Assembly (NCBI GenBank): GCA_036852015.1 | Contig: JAANDG010000298.1 | Location: 1-64,000 of the forward strand | Length of the DNA stretch: 64,000 nt | Direction of reading: 5' to 3' | DNA from: Pelodera strongyloides | Lineage: Eukaryota > Nematoda > Chromadorea > Rhabditida > Rhabditidae | Shown: piece after piece, positions 13,800-28,119 of the stretch | Position numbering within the stretch: the stretch's first letter is position 1 | Layout: each line of letters starts with the position of its first letter | Position numbers and translations under genes: made by a program | Notes under the pieces: generated by a model | The model's database searches: none | What the model was told of the DNA's origin: nothing | What the model saw: the letters and a program-made list of their open reading frames with translations, nothing else

Positions 13800-16630
13800 G
13801 TTGATCTTAATACGGTAACGAAATTTGAACTTTTCATATTTATAACAAGAAGTAAGGTATTAATATACCGTTGTTGAAAATGTGAAACACAATAAAATTA
13901 TATAATTTCTAATCCGGACATAACTTATACCAACATTCAATCGCAATGTGTTTGTTTTGGTTATTTACAATAAACTTATTATAAAACACCGATCAGCTGG
14001 TCAAGGGCACATAAACACCACCGTTAAATTAAAAAGATAATACATTAATTCTAATCGAAATGAAGCTGACATCTCTCAGAAAATATGCGAGAACTCAATA
14101 GGGCAAACAGCTTCTCCGTTATTTTATACAAACGGAGCAACTGATAGATCACAATACAGAAAATCTCTTCTAATATCTTTTACCTATTACATATTAATGT
14201 AATTCTGCAAATTTTAAATAAAACAAGGCGGTTGTCTATTTGGAAGGGGGTTTTCGAGAGGGATGCGACGACGATAAGAGGGTTCCATTGTTTAGTCTTT
14301 AGTGCTTTTTTTCTACTTTTCATCTGAAATTTGCCATTCAAGATTGAGGGTGCTCAATTGCTGGCACACAAGAGTGGGAACAATTAGGGTCAACCAAATG
14401 TGGAATTGGTGCCCGAAACGAGGCGATTTAAGTTGAAAATTGGAGCGCCGTTAATCTTGGCGCCAATTCAAATTGGGATCCGGATTACGGTAATGATATT
14501 CCGCCAGAAACACAGCAAGAGGACAAAGACCGTGGAAGAAGTTGGTGGGAATATCAACGTAGAGTTATGCGAACGGAGGATGATCTACGTGATAAATTGG
14601 TGTCCCGATAAAAGTGTTGAAAACAATCGGCAACTTCTCAAGACCCAATTTATTTACTGCGACACTCAACAGTGAAAACAGTACTTGAGACCAAATGAAA
14701 GGAGTGCACCGAAACAGAAAGCAATTTTCGCACTTGGAGTTCTAGTAAGATCTGTGGCTGAAGGTATATGTGATACACATATAGCGACGAAGAGTAGATC
14801 TGCACAATAGGACTTTTGAACAACAATGACTAAAAAAAACTCCAGTAATTGCGAACGTTAGCATTATTTTATTTCGCTTGTGTGGAAACAAAAAGACAAC
14901 ACTGCAGCGAAAACAAATATTAAGAACGGCTGTCAGTATTGGTCATGTCGGTCTAATTGTAGATTTCCTTTCCGGATGTTATTGTTGAGAACTGCACAAG
15001 GGGTTTCCAAATAGTCAAATTCGAATAGTAGCGAATATGCTACTGTTTCATGATACTGCTGGAGTGAATGGTGATTGAAACTTGTTTGTTAATTTTAGGC
15101 CCGACATATTTTTTAAAGCAGCACAACAAAGGAAACATCTTTCAATGGACAATGCAAATTCATTGGTTGGATCTGTTGCTTTGCATAATGCGCCACTGCG
15201 TTTTGTATCGTTCACTACGTTGTGATTTGAAACGAAGATAAAGCTGGACAAGGATTTATGTGCTCCATTTCTACTACAACTTACACACTACTAATTGCAC
15301 CGGTGGGATTTGAAACGATGGCATCATTCCAGGAAAAAAAGTCACTGGAAGGAGCAAGCTACATAAAGTCTGTAAATTATTAGAGTGAAATATTTATAAT
15401 TTAAGGTAGTTTCAGAGATAGAAGCGGACCGACATTCCAATAATTTCTGGTTAAATCACAGTAATTATTTCAATCACACTCACAATAATAATACTCCTCT
15501 TTCACCCTATTTCCGTGTCCGGCAAACCCAAGATGCCAATTCTGTAGATGCATGAGTATGACCAAGCCCAGTTTGTCTTTCTGCTTAGCAAGCACCGATC
15601 TCCCCAAACCACCAAAGGAACGAGAAGCCCCGAGTTCCGAGTTCACGCTTTCAACCATACTTGTATTCTGGTCAGGATATCATGGTCACTAATTTCAATA
15701 TTGTGTTTTTATCATCCGAACTTCATCAGTAAGAATAAATATGGCATTCATGTAAGATAATGTGCGAGTTGCAAACCCACAATGAGTTTCTTGGTATACT
15801 AACGTGTTCTTCTAGAACTACCTTAATTCCCCAAATCTTTCAACAAAGGACTGTATTTGCACTGTTGTGGGTGGTAAGGAGAAAATAAGCCTTCACATTA
15901 AATGTCTGCAAGTAGCCCCAATTCTCGCTTTATTCAGTATTTGCCAAAGCGATTGATACTCATCAATTGCCACCTCGTTGATTGAATTTATCATCAACTA
16001 CTGTTTGAAGAAAAGATTCCTTGATATTAGGTCTCAAGTTCACCGCAGAAAGAGGCAAAATTTTTAAGAATTTTTGTAAGACTTATTCACCGTAAGTTTA
16101 TTATATCAATTGTACCGATAAAATATCGATTTTATTTTGCTGATTTGCGGATATCTTGCAGCATTCTGAATAAATGTATGAAGTCCCACAATCACAACTT
16201 AACACAAGAAGTGATCAATGGATCTAAAGCGACCATCACCTAGTAGTTAGTGTGTCTATTATCTGAGTATCACATTCTCGAGTGGTTAGATCTGTCCAAA
16301 CAAGCCGATCCTCTGAGATCACTTCGTTCAAAAATGTTAGGTCTCTCTCTCTCATGCGCAAGTCTTGGCGGCGGAGTCCTTGTATTCCGAGATATCTGAG
16401 CTTCCCGATATCAGAATGAAAGAAATAAGACCAGCACTGTCCAAACTATCCATCTCCCGTTTTTATATTTGCTCGCACTCCCAGTGGATTTTGATACATA
16501 CACCCGCCCGCGCACATTGGGTTCAAGAAAATGTATCAAGCTGCTGATTTATTGATTGACTTTTCCTAATATATGTACTGAAATGGGTGCCTTGAAATAA
16601 TATGAAACAATGCATTGTTTCGACTGAATT
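13800..16630. other. Gene-poor region
   Basis: Only short ORFs, the longest being a 91-codon plus ORF at 14,400 with no domain. No RNA gene or mobile element recognised. Confidence 0.45.
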
Positions 16631-16636
16631 GTTTAT

Positions 16637-17065
16637 TTGACTTTTATCAAGACAACTTCTTCCTTTTTATTAGTCTTACTAGTATCTACATCCTCCTTTC
16701 TTACCAGAAGCGGTCGTTCCTTAGCATTAAACATCAGTGTCTTAAAGGAGAGCAAATCTCTGGCCTACCATTTGCAACCTTACCTGTACCGTTTTCACTT
16801 GTTATGCAAATTTGTCGGGTTTGCTGTTTGCCTATGCCCAATTGGTGCTTATCGCCGCGCATCTCTCTTTGGTGGCCTACAACTTTATGACCATTTGCTC
16901 ACCGCACAACCCAAACAGAAAGGTGTGCAACGGCGTGACAAAACAATGGTACGCGGAGCACCATTTGCATATTCTGTCAATGCAACACACCGTGCCCGTA
17001 CCATTTATGGATGGGAAAGTGTGATTCATACTTTGAAACGTTCTCATAATGGGCCGTTGGGCTGA
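16637..17065 (+). other. Unusually long open stretch, no recognised domain
   Basis: A 142-codon plus-strand frame is open here, with a second overlapping plus frame (16,812-17,024) and a minus frame (16,877-17,077) also open. Local GC is higher than in the flanks. The plus frame begins with hydrophobic residues and ends TLKRSHNGPLG. Openness in three frames suggests repeat-derived or compositionally biased DNA rather than a specific gene. I do not recognise a domain. Confidence 0.2.
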
Positions 17066-17079
17066 AACATTACGCATTC

Positions 17080-20000
17080 TATCAGAACTGTTTATACTTT
17101 CTTGATGCCAATGAACTTATTTAAATTCACATAAAACTTTGATAATCAGGTCGCATACTTATACAACCCGCAGAATAGAGCACCTTTTTGCGCATGAATA
17201 ATTAAGTATTCATATTCTACAACACTGTGTGCATCATGATGTTCCTTGGGTTTCATGAGCCAGCATCCCTCCTGACCGTTAGGTCGATTCTTCATACATC
17301 AAGAACATATGTGTTAGCCTAGTTGGGTCTCGTTTTGGAAATACAGGGCCCCAACATTGAATGTTGATTGATTTTCAAACCCTAAACTATTTTTGATGGC
17401 CCCGTTAAAAGCATTCGTCTAGTACTCTCAACAGCGCTCGTTGATAAAGAATTGAAAACAACGAACTCTAAATTTGTTGTGAAAGCCATTTCTGTCCTCT
17501 TCAAATGTGCTTTTATAAACGTCTATAAAAACAGTCAATAGAAAAGATCATAAACGTCCGCCCGGAAAGTGCATAAGAAAGTGCTTCATTGTTCAAAACA
17601 ATAAACAATGGTATGCCAAACGATTTCACATATAAATGTGATATGATACTAAACTAAGTCTTGAGATCTGAAAGTACATAGTTCGGTAGTGTTTCTTTTC
17701 GGACTTAAACCTCACATCCAGCTACCTCTGCAAAATATCAGGAGATCTAATCACCGTGCTTCATATGTTTTGTCTGGCACAGTCTGCCCGAACGACGTTT
17801 TCTATTGTAATATTTTGTTGTCCATTTTATTGAACTCCATAGGCAATTTCTACCCAGGACCAAAAACTTGCATAAATTACTTACTCGGTAATATTTTACT
17901 TCCATAAACATTGTTCCATACAAATTTTGTCGAGCGAAGTGTGATACTTGCTGTGGTAAGCAATGTTTATTATATAAAATGGCTGTACTATTTTACTCGT
18001 AACACTTTCTTTGCGAACCATTCTGTCATTCGCTGAATCACGTCGGAAGTGAACGGACGCCGAAACAGAGAACACACCAAAAATGCATCAATTCTAGACG
18101 CTAGTTCTGACGCCCCGAAATGTGTATCCATTCAATAAGGCACGTAATTAAAACGTTATATTTTGGCATTGTGTCTGAGCGTGGCAGCATTTTGCTTATT
18201 GCTATGCGTTTTCTAAACTTGTCCTTGTGATCAAACACCAGGGGAATATTCAAGGCTTTGAGCATCTAAGTGTTCTAAGGGCAATAATCTTTTCATTGTA
18301 GAGACCAACATCACATAATCAATGAGTCAATAGTCGTAATCTGAGAAACTTTCAAGCATCATTTCGTAATTTATCTGGGAAAAATGGAAATAAACGATAC
18401 ATAAAAAGCCCAGAAAGAATAAAGATTATTAATGTGTTATTAAGAAGGATTGATGTGTCAACGATCAACTACAGGGGACCGTGTTTCCCATATATATATT
18501 AGTAATACCACGGTGCTGATTAGTCAGACGCGTACGGCGGTCGCAAGATAATTCATATGCAGATCCCCCTTATGCGCAGTTCGTAATCAATCCGTAATAT
18601 TGTATATATTTTGAAGCGTGCGTACCCTTTTTTGTGCTCCGTTGTACAACAGATTGTAGTTTTTTTACACTCTGTAAATGATGCCGTCATCTTAAAGCTT
18701 AATTGTATCATTTTATTTTTCATGTTCTTGTTTTAATTCAGCACGTATTGTTGACCACCTTTTGTAAAAAAACACTTCTCGAGGATATTGAGCAATGTAA
18801 GGATCAGGACTAAAACAATATATAACTTGGACCCGTTCACGTTTTTAGATGGGTATTTAGCCTAGTTTAGTTTGTCCTACATTTATTAGTTTAATATTCA
18901 ACGAGACAAAAGTCTGAGTTGGGAATAAGTGACGATGAATTATACTTTAACAGAATACTTCGGCCGATATTCCTCTTCCGCTTATATGTTTTTTCTTTAT
19001 TTCTTATAGCAAATGATTCAAACCCTATCCATTGATTTCTACATATCTGTAGATGCCTAATACATGTGTACAACTACTACATAGAAAACAAGCGTGCTCG
19101 TTCGCTATGTCCAATGCGCGTTCTTTGAGTAACGTGACCCGACCTCCATCCTTTTAATTTTCTGTGTCCTTTATGTGGTATGCGAGATTGGTACAAGCTG
19201 AATTACATGCGGTGTAGCAAGACTGATGACATACTTAAACCCAAAATAATGTGCCTTCCAGATTTATATTTATGGTAGCCACACTTTTAGCAATTTGAAC
19301 TTTGATACGGTAGAAATCCGAATTCAATGGATTTCACCAATAAACAATTTAGAAACAAGTTTTTTTCTCAACTACAAATCTATGTTCGTGAATATTCTTT
19401 GTGCGTTGATGACCTGACCTTGTCTGTACCAATCTTCACTGTTCGCATCCAGTCGTTCTCTGATGGAGCGTTAAAAATGCCCACAGACACCTTCGACTAC
19501 TTGACTGACCTCCCCAGGTAAACCACATGAGATAAGGATGGGGCGCAACCACTCTCACACATAATTACGTGTCGATTAGACACCTCATCTATGTAGGTTC
19601 ATGTTCAAACGGCCGAACGATTAGTGTGTTTTACTCGGCAGGTCCCTTTCTTATGTCCCTGTATTCTGCGTTTGGCAGAAACTTCGCGTTTACCGTAGAT
19701 TTCGAAAACTTCCTCAAATGTCCGCCAGATCATCTTTAAGCATGCACCATCTCCCGTTTTCATCATATACCTTCCAAGAAAATGTGTAATCAAAAAGTGC
19801 AAAACAATCCCGTCTGGTGGAAAAGTCCAAATCTGTCTTGCTCTTCTTTAGGATATTTGTCGACTGAACCTCCTCCGTCTGATCAGTGCAGCTGGTTGCA
19901 CTAAAGTACAGCTTCAGGATTGCATCAGACATTTTACAAGAGGACATTATGAAGACATGACACCTCTGTTCGTTCGCATTATTCGTAGAAACACATACAC

Positions 20001-22680
20001 AAAAAAATCCAATTTTGATAATAATCAATACCAACAGTTGCCCAACGGAAAACTACTGTGGAAACTCATCTAGCAAAGGATTGCTTATGCGCTTTCCCAG
20101 TTTAATCTTCTCTGGATCTCAATTATCAGTTGGCAATTTCGGCATAATCACACTTTTATTCCATACCTGCGCTTATTTGTGGTCACGCTTTGCATCTCCG
20201 ATGGGCACCGTATTCCCAAATACGCACGAAGGTCAGGTATTGATTTGGGATTGACCCCGCCGATGAGACGAGATCCCCATAGGTCACATGAACGTTCTCT
20301 AGAGGGGGCAGGTACAGGAGGGTGAGGGCTATGCCCTACGGCATAGCCCAGTCCGCTAACCGAGCCATTGTTATATACCATTGTTGTTACTCACACTCCG
20401 GGGTATTCCCGAGTGCTCTTGCCTCCATTTGTCTCATTACATTAGAAACTATTGTATTTTGTTTCTAATTAACTTACTGTCTCTGCTTTGGAAATCATAA
20501 CATTGTGTGCTCTAACATCCGTTCGAGATATGCCATATTATGGCTGCGCGTTCTGCAATAAATGACACATAATGATTTATTATCGAATTTGCCTCAAAGC
20601 TCCAAGCAATGCTTTTGTGGTTCAATGATAATTATGTGAAAATAGTCATTCTGGCCTATGCTGGACATATGTATTATTTTCGTGACTAGGGCTAGGTTTT
20701 TGAGTGCAATGTTCAGCCAGAATTTTTTCAACTTTGTAAAAAGGCAGGTCATAAAAATATGCAGACCATTATTTTGCACTTTTGGGTGGCGTGTGAAAAT
20801 CTCATGGATAATGGTATCGTTGTGCTCTCGTATGCAAATGACGTTTAGTCAGAAGGACTTGTCCCTATCTTGACCTTGTCTCACTCAGCGCTTCTTTTAT
20901 AAAGTCATATTCTTACATTGGAAGTCCATTCCTGAGCGCGCAATGAAATTCGAAAGGTCCTTCTATCAGTTTTTTGAAGGCCGTTTTGATTATGAAAAAG
21001 TTGTGAAGCCATGAAGCAGCTGCGCAGTCTGATGCTTTTTTTGATGAACTTGCGACTTCTCTGAGACTCAGTCTGCGCCATATAATAAATCTTTGTTAGA
21101 AGGCGACGACCAGATTGAAATTGATCATGTTAAAACATTCGATTGTCTTTTTGAGAAGTAATGAGTTGTAGTCAGTCTACTGTACTTCGCGTGCTTAACA
21201 GTTTTACTCTTTTTTACCCGTTGAACCTTAATCGAATTGAGTGAGTAATTGTACCTTGCTATGATTCTGTCCCAGTTAAAAAAAACCTTAGTACTCCATT
21301 TTCTAGTTGCATGTAAGCCAATCGAGCATACTGTAAACCTTTGCGAATCGAAAAGTATGCTTCTATAGTTACCCGTTTAAAGTAGGCAGAATGAACTACA
21401 ATTTATTTAATTCATTTTTGCCATGTGAAGCATGAACTCAGCGCAAATTCAGCTAAAGGCCCATTTCACCAAGTCTCACAGTACGACTTGATTTACTTTC
21501 ATTGAATCGCTTAGGCAGTTACTTACTGTAGTCAATGTCTCCCCTTTTTCACACTCTATCACCTGCCATCTGTCTAGCTACCCTGGACCTCACCAGATGT
21601 GTTCGAGCGATAACCAAAGCACCAAATGCAAATTAGCTGGTGCCGGAGGGGTCCATCCAACCCCTAAAATTGGCTAGTGGCTTGGGAACCGTCTAAAAAC
21701 CTTGGACCCTTCTCTTATCGATTTTATTCGTGTTTTAATGAGTCGGAAGAATTTGAACTTTCAAACAAGTATGTATAAACAAAATCTATGAATGTTTTTC
21801 TTCCTTCATGAAACTATTTAGTTCATTCGTGTTCTAAGCGTCAACTAACAATATCATCTCACCCCCATCTTCAGATTTTGATAGCGCTTGCAAGGCACCC
21901 TTTTATTTTATTTATGCATATTGTGGATGATTATGAACATGTGTCGGTATTCTGCAAAAAAAATCATGTGTTTTAGCAGTCATTCAATATATGTTATGTT
22001 TGGATTTTTATTTTATTACAACAAACATATTGTCGAGGATCGAGATCTTATTTAAAAGTTTGAGCCGGATGTTGAAAAACCCCCGCTATTTTCTTTCGAA
22101 GAGTGTGACCCTTTCCATACATCCAGTAGATCATAACTGTCTCAATCACTGTAGCTTCGTATACTCTGCAGGAAATACAATCTTTTTTTTTCATTTGCAT
22201 GCTCCCCTATTTCACTAGGCTTAGCCCCCATGAAGTTATTATGTCATATTATGGCCCCATGAATATTATGTAGTGCAAAGCTACTACTTTGATACTGAAA
22301 ACTGATGTCGGAAATTCGGTATCTTTGTATGAATATAATCATTCAAGATTATATCATTTTGATTCAACGTAATATATTCCAACTCCACCCATTGGCTATC
22401 CCCCGTTCAGTTTATCCGGGGCGTCTGTATTATACTTTGTTGACTCGCACTATTCTTCGGTACATAGAGAAGCTCGAGCCGGACAACTGTTTCATAATAT
22501 ATTCACAGGATCCTTGATCTAACTTAGTCATCCAATCCTTTATAAATCCCAACTATCTCTTTCACGCAAGCTTTTATCTATCAGATATTCACTTGTTATC
22601 GTTGCACTCTACGTACGCTCACTTGTTTGTATCAGCTTATATCGTTTGAAGGACTAAAGTTCAAAAAGTGTCAATTTCAG
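17080..22680. other. Gene-poor region upstream of the innexin gene
   Basis: No coding region is supported. The minus ORFs at 19,605-20,034 read in a protein-like manner but have no recognisable domain or clear splice sites. A short perfect hairpin (GGGCTATGCC / GGCATAGCCC, 4-base loop) lies at about 20,327-20,350. The last kilobase or so presumably holds the innexin promoter; no element can be named. Confidence 0.4.
22671..22680 (+). promoter_or_regulatory. Probable trans-splice acceptor of the innexin gene
   Basis: TCAATTTCAG ends five bases before the innexin ATG, leaving almost no 5' leader. In nematodes this arrangement is typical of spliced-leader addition. An upstream non-coding exon joined by ordinary cis-splicing is the alternative. 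Confidence 0.5.
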
Positions 22681-22685
22681 GACTA

Positions 22686-25600
22686 ATGTTAGGTATTCCG
22701 TTCCTAGACGAAGCGTTTTGGAAGTGGTTTCGGCCACAAACGTTCGATGATCCCATCGATCGGCTCAATTATTTCCTGACCTCCACTCTACTCACATTCT
22801 TTGCCATCATGGTATCGGCCAAACAGTGAGTTTGCTTGATTGTTTGTTCGTCTGCGGACTTTTCTCTGAAAAATATGTGACCACTCGAGATATTAGGTGA
22901 AGTATCTGTTCATATAATATAAAATTTTGATGGGCGGCTCTCGCGGGCACCACCAAAGAATCCGCCACACCTGTCTTGAGAGCTTTTGCTGACCTCTACG
23001 ACTGCAGAACTGCGGTGTCCTTTACTAATGCATATTTGCACGGCTTTTCAGTGCAAGCACCGACAGGGCATCCCGTGTGATTAAGAAGGGTGTCTTAGCA
23101 TTAATGCCTAGAAAATTATTGAAAAGTAAGAAATTCTTAACATGTGCGTTCTGTTATTGTTGTAAATCGATTTGGCCGTAGTCACGGAAAACTGTCCTAG
23201 ATTAGCGTACTCTTCCTTTTAGAAGGCTCTAGATCATAGCAGGGGGTAGGGCCACATTGTTGTGGCTTAACTCCTGCGCACGTAATCGAAAGGCCTGTAA
23301 TGTACAGCTGTTTGTACAGTAACCTAATAAAAGAGAGGCGAGAAAAGGTATTGCATCATACTGTGAGAACAAAGTGGCATACGGTATGAGGTTTATTATG
23401 ACGTCATCAGCCTGTACAGTACACAGTAATATATATCATTTCCGGGAACATTGTGATGACGCAATTCCTCGGTCGATGTTTGCGAATTAATAAAGTGTTT
23501 GAAAAATGTGTTGAGATTCCTGCTGTCTAGGAAGAGTATAGATGTCTAATAAATATGAGCAATACTAGTCAACAATGAAAACTTTAATGTAGATATATGA
23601 AATGTTGCAGAAATGGACAAGTTTGTACATAAAATCAGAATGAGTGGAAAATTAAATGCTCTACTTTCAGATATGTTGGTTCGCCGATCCAATGTTGGAT
23701 GCCTATGGAGTTCAAGGGTGGATGGGAACAATATGCTGAGGACTACTGCTTCATTCAGAATACCTTTTTTGTGCCCTTCTCGAAGGACATACCCAATGAT
23801 GTGGAGGATCGAGAAGAGGTAACCGTTTGGGGTTTGAATAAATAAATTGACATCGAAGGTGCTTTTCCTAAGGATCATGCGACCAGATCTCACCACTGAG
23901 TGTGAGTCGCATATTGCTTTCTAGTGTGCTTTGAGTCTAGTCACAGTGAATGCAGCACATCAAAAGAGATTATCTCTCAATATAGTAAATACGATTCTGA
24001 CAAAACCATTTCGTTCATTTGGTTTATTTAGGCTGAGATCGGCTACTACCAATGGGTTCCTATTGTGCTGGCTCTACAAGCCATCATGTTCTATCTTCCC
24101 AACTGGCTGTGGAAGACTCTTCACAAACAGAGTGGTGAGTTCATAACAAATTTAGAAATTGAGGCCAGCAACATTAATAACGCTTTCTTCGCGCTGGCCA
24201 ATCATTGTGTATTTTTTTTTGTTGTTTTCGAGAGCACATGTCGCAGCTAACAATAAGTAAATAAATTGGTTAACCCCCACACGAGCATTGGCGCCAGATG
24301 TCCAGTACAAGACCAAATATAGGAGCGCTTCGTTGCAAATAAACAGGATTACGTACTTACGAAAATACACCAACTAACAGAAAAATAATGGTGCATCGTT
24401 TTGCACAGATGATCATAGCTATGTTATGAGTTGTAGGCAACTGCTTTTGGTTATAGGAATTGACTTGGACACTGCGATTGCTGAGGCTCGGAAGCTGAGA
24501 TGTGATACTCTTGACCAGAGAAGAAAGGAGGTCACCAAGCTCTGCCAATACATGGAAGAGGTACTCGAAGTCTCGGAGACTCGCAAGTCGCCATACAGAA
24601 TCATGTGTTTCAGGTGAGGAGAATTACTTAATATTACTTAATAAACGAAGCATAAAGTTATCTTGACACAACTTTAGGTTAGCCCACTATGTTATCAAAT
24701 ATGCTTACGTTAGCTGCAAGCAAATATATTTATCTCAGAATGGGACCTGGTCGTGGATCGTTTGTCACTACCCTGTACTTGTTCGTGAAAATGCTGTACG
24801 TGTTCAACATCTTCGTCCAGTTTTATCTCATGAACAGCTTCTTGGGATCCGAATACTCGTTCTGGGGCTTCCAGGTAATATTGAAGAACATTTTTACATA
24901 CAACTGGTAAATAGTTCTTTGCAGAATCTGCAGGAAAACGATCTTATGCTTCCTGTCAATATTACCATGATATATATTATTTACTTGTGCTTCAAAACAT
25001 AGTGGCTCAATATTTCTTTTCTTTTCAGACATTCTATGACCTGTGGAATGGACGCGAATGGCTCGAATCGGGAGTTTTCCCCAGGGTGACCATGTGCGAC
25101 TTTAAGGTATCTATCATCTGATTACTATGAAATATCACTGTCCTGACGCATTGTTTTCCGTTCATGTTCCTGAATTTGTGGTGTATTTTTTACATAATCT
25201 CTTTCGCTTTTAGATCCGTCGGTTGGCTAATGTGCACAAGTATACGGTGCAGTGTGTTCTGATGATCAATATGTTCAACGAGAAGATCTACCTCTTCTTG
25301 TGGTTCTGGCTCTTCCTTGTCGCTATCGCCACCGTAATCAACTTTATGTACTGCTGTTTCCAGCTGTTGCCAGCTGTGTGCCGCCTGAAGTCAACCAAGA
25401 GGTATTTTCTTGTTGTATTCTTTATTAGCACAACAAAACGTGCTAGCCGATAATCCATTGCTAAAGCAGAAAAACTACATTTGTGGGCAAGCAACCGGGT
25501 AACCATACGATAACATTCAGAATACAACAAATTAATTGGCGTCGCTTTTTCAGACTAATAATCCAATCCTCGGCATATGGAGATGACACAGATAACTTTG

Positions 25601-26810
25601 GAATTGAAAAGGTTCTTGGCAAATTCACCGAGAGCGGCCTGAAGCCTGGTGAGGTTTTCAACTTGTAGCTGTTTAGTCATATAGCGGAAAACGAAGGTGT
25701 ATACAATAAGCATCCGTCAATGATTTGTGTGTGTTGTAAGAAGAGAATGAAAGCCGAGGCCACTCGCTCATCCGTGGTGACCCTCTACCCTCTATGCCTT
25801 GTGCCCTTATTTGCACATCTTCTTATAAATGATCCTGTTGGTGCAATACAGAGGTTTGTCATAGGTAGAGTGGACAATCTCATTGCGGGAATTGTGACTA
25901 GAAACAAAGCTATTCGTTGAACTGAGCCGAAAAGAGGAAATTTTTTATAAAAAAAATCATTTCAGACGGAGTTCTACTGCTTCGCTTTATCGAGGGCCAT
26001 GCTGGAGCAATTGTCGCGCGTGAAATTGCACACAAACTCTACACGGATTACCTGGAGAAGGTTAGTTCAGATTAAGTAATTACTGATAATACTGGCCCTT
26101 CCTTTTGGTGTTTACATTGTTTTGTTTAAGACAACATTCTACAGTTTCTGCTTGTTTGAATGTATTTCTTGTACGCGTTTTAAGCCATTCCATTAGAGTA
26201 GTCTTTCGTCTTGTCCGCTTGTTTTCGCGTGTGCAAGATTTTCGCTTATTCTCGCTTCGATTTAGCAGGAAAAGCAGAAAGCTTGCTCGTACAGAGGATA
26301 CGGAAACAATGAGGTATCCCGAGTGTGAAACCAATATTATTTGTTTGAAAACACCGCATATGCTTTGCACGACTATTGTAGCTTGCTTGTTGACTTCGGA
26401 GAAGTTGTTTGGTTTGAATTGCTTGCTTGTGTTTACTGACTGAAACTCGTTTTACACCACTGATCGAAACATTTATCTGAATCAACCTTTTGAATAACGG
26501 ACACCTTGTTCCGGTCCTCTGTGCTGATTTGCTTCGCCTTCTTGTGTGCGTTTTAGTCACTGAAATTCGTGCACTAATCCATGATACTTCATTTTGTTCT
26601 ACAGACTAGCAACAGTGTGTGATTTTTTAAGGGATCTGATGTATCATAGCTATGTTATTTTTTGTTTAGCTCCACTATTCGGCCCCTCCTGTTTCGGAGT
26701 CAACAAAGCTGACCTCTCCTGGGCTCGACGGACCCCACGAGGAGCTCTACCCTCATCCCAAGCTCGGACTGATGGATCCGGACTACCCCACCAAGCATTC
26801 GATGGCCTAG
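22686..26810 (+). CDS. inx-3: Innexin gap-junction channel protein, INX-3-like
   Basis: Innexins form intercellular channels and hemichannels in the plasma membrane. Ten exons rebuild one open frame of 426 residues: 22686-22825, 23671-23818, 24032-24134, 24457-24613, 24739-24874, 25029-25106, 25214-25401, 25554-25648, 25966-26060, 26670-26810 (stop TAG). All introns are GT-AG and phases match. The start is [20 protein letters not shown]. Innexin hallmarks are present: DPIDRLNY before TM1, YVGSPIQCW (C55), AEDYC (C73), the YYQWVP motif at 101-106 in TM2, and paired cysteines of the second loop in TMCDF (C251) and TVQC (C268), followed by [17 protein letters not shown] in TM4. The sequence [18 protein letters not shown] is, from memory, closest to C. 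elegans INX-3, whose length of about 420 also fits. TTTCAG just before the start suggests SL trans-splicing. Family certain; orthologue assignment is inference. Confidence 0.93.
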
Positions 26811-27835
26811 ATACTGGTTCATTAAATAGCGGAATTGAAGCGCGCTTTACGCTTTGGCGCACTAGATCCATATACATGAAAGTAGCTTCTTGTTGGTGCG
26901 CACTGCTTCGAAACTATTGCTGCAGTAGCGTCGTAACAATTCATTTTGTTTGTCTTTTCATGCTGATAACTATTCTATAGCAACCGTTTGTGAGTAGTAA
27001 TTGATTTCAACCTATTCCAGTTTTAAATTGAAAAGTTCAGAACTTTGATTTTTCATAATAGCGTATTTCCTCATTTCCCAGCAATACTCACCATTTTTCG
27101 ATATATTTGCTGTTGCACTCTACGAACTTCTAGTAATTACTCAATTTTTCATCACCGGTTTTTCCACCTTACTGATTTGAGCTTATGAAAAGCTCTCTAC
27201 TTTGACTGCTCGCAATAACTTACGCAGTTATGATTTTGTATCTCAGGCGTTTTCAAAGTTTTTCTTTCCTCTACTTTTCATAACAACCTTGTATTTTACC
27301 AATTTGTCTACTAATTGTATATCTTAACGTGTCAGTATAGGTGTATCCAATTCTAGAATATTCATTAGAATGCGGCTAGCCTTTAACCAAAGATTCCCCA
27401 TTTCGTTGTGATTGCGATTGCCTGTCTCTTAATGAGTTCCTTTTAGCATTTCTCGATTTTGGTCCATTTTCTCAAGTGTTCATACCACGCCATAGTTACA
27501 AACGAATCTTTCATTTTTTATTCATTATCGACTTTTGCGATCTGTATTCCCCTTCGTTACGATGCATTTTTTCGAGCGGTTCTTGCTCAACAAATTTCAC
27601 TTTAAACTGAACTATCAGGACTCGATTCGGGTAATGCGTGTAGTATGTTTAGCATTACGAGAGCCCGCCATTTCCGGCCTTTTGGTAAAACGAACCCCTT
27701 CCGCAATATTTTTTGTTGATGCTTTTAACGCGAACTTATTGGTCCATCACTTACGAAACGTCTAATGACTTACCATGTTGCTAAGTACTGATTGTGTATT
27801 TTATTGATTAATTATGATTAGTGTATATTTTGTCT

Positions 27836-27841
27836 AATAAA
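27836..27841 (+). terminator. Candidate polyadenylation signal (AATAAA)
   Basis: A canonical AATAAA lies about 1 kb past the innexin stop. The 3' UTR would be long for a nematode, and variant signals closer to the stop are possible. Confidence 0.3.
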
Positions 27842-28119
27842 CGATTTGTCATTGTATAGTTTCGTATTTGCCGAGTTGCAAGATCAGAATTTATTCACAG
27901 AGCACCCTAAAGCCATACTGTACAGAATGCACTAACCAGGGAACGGTACACTGAAGTCAAATTAAAATAGTACTAATAGGTAGATATATGTATACTTGAC
28001 TCCTTTTTATCTCCGTTCGCTGGAAATTCAAACAAGTGCCGTATTTCTTTCAAGAACATTAATAGAGTTGCGCCCGGCGATTTAAAAGTATGAAGTCATT
28101 GAACTCGTATAATATTTGG

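Noticed and set aside
16637..17065. 142-codon ORF as a gene
   Set aside because: Three frames are open over the same DNA, there is no domain, and no splice partner or supporting context.
19605..20034. Minus-strand ORF pair that reads somewhat like protein
   Set aside because: No recognisable domain, no clear acceptor or donor joining the two frames, and no paralogue.
23546..23896. 116-codon minus ORF
   Set aside because: It is antisense to innexin exon 2.
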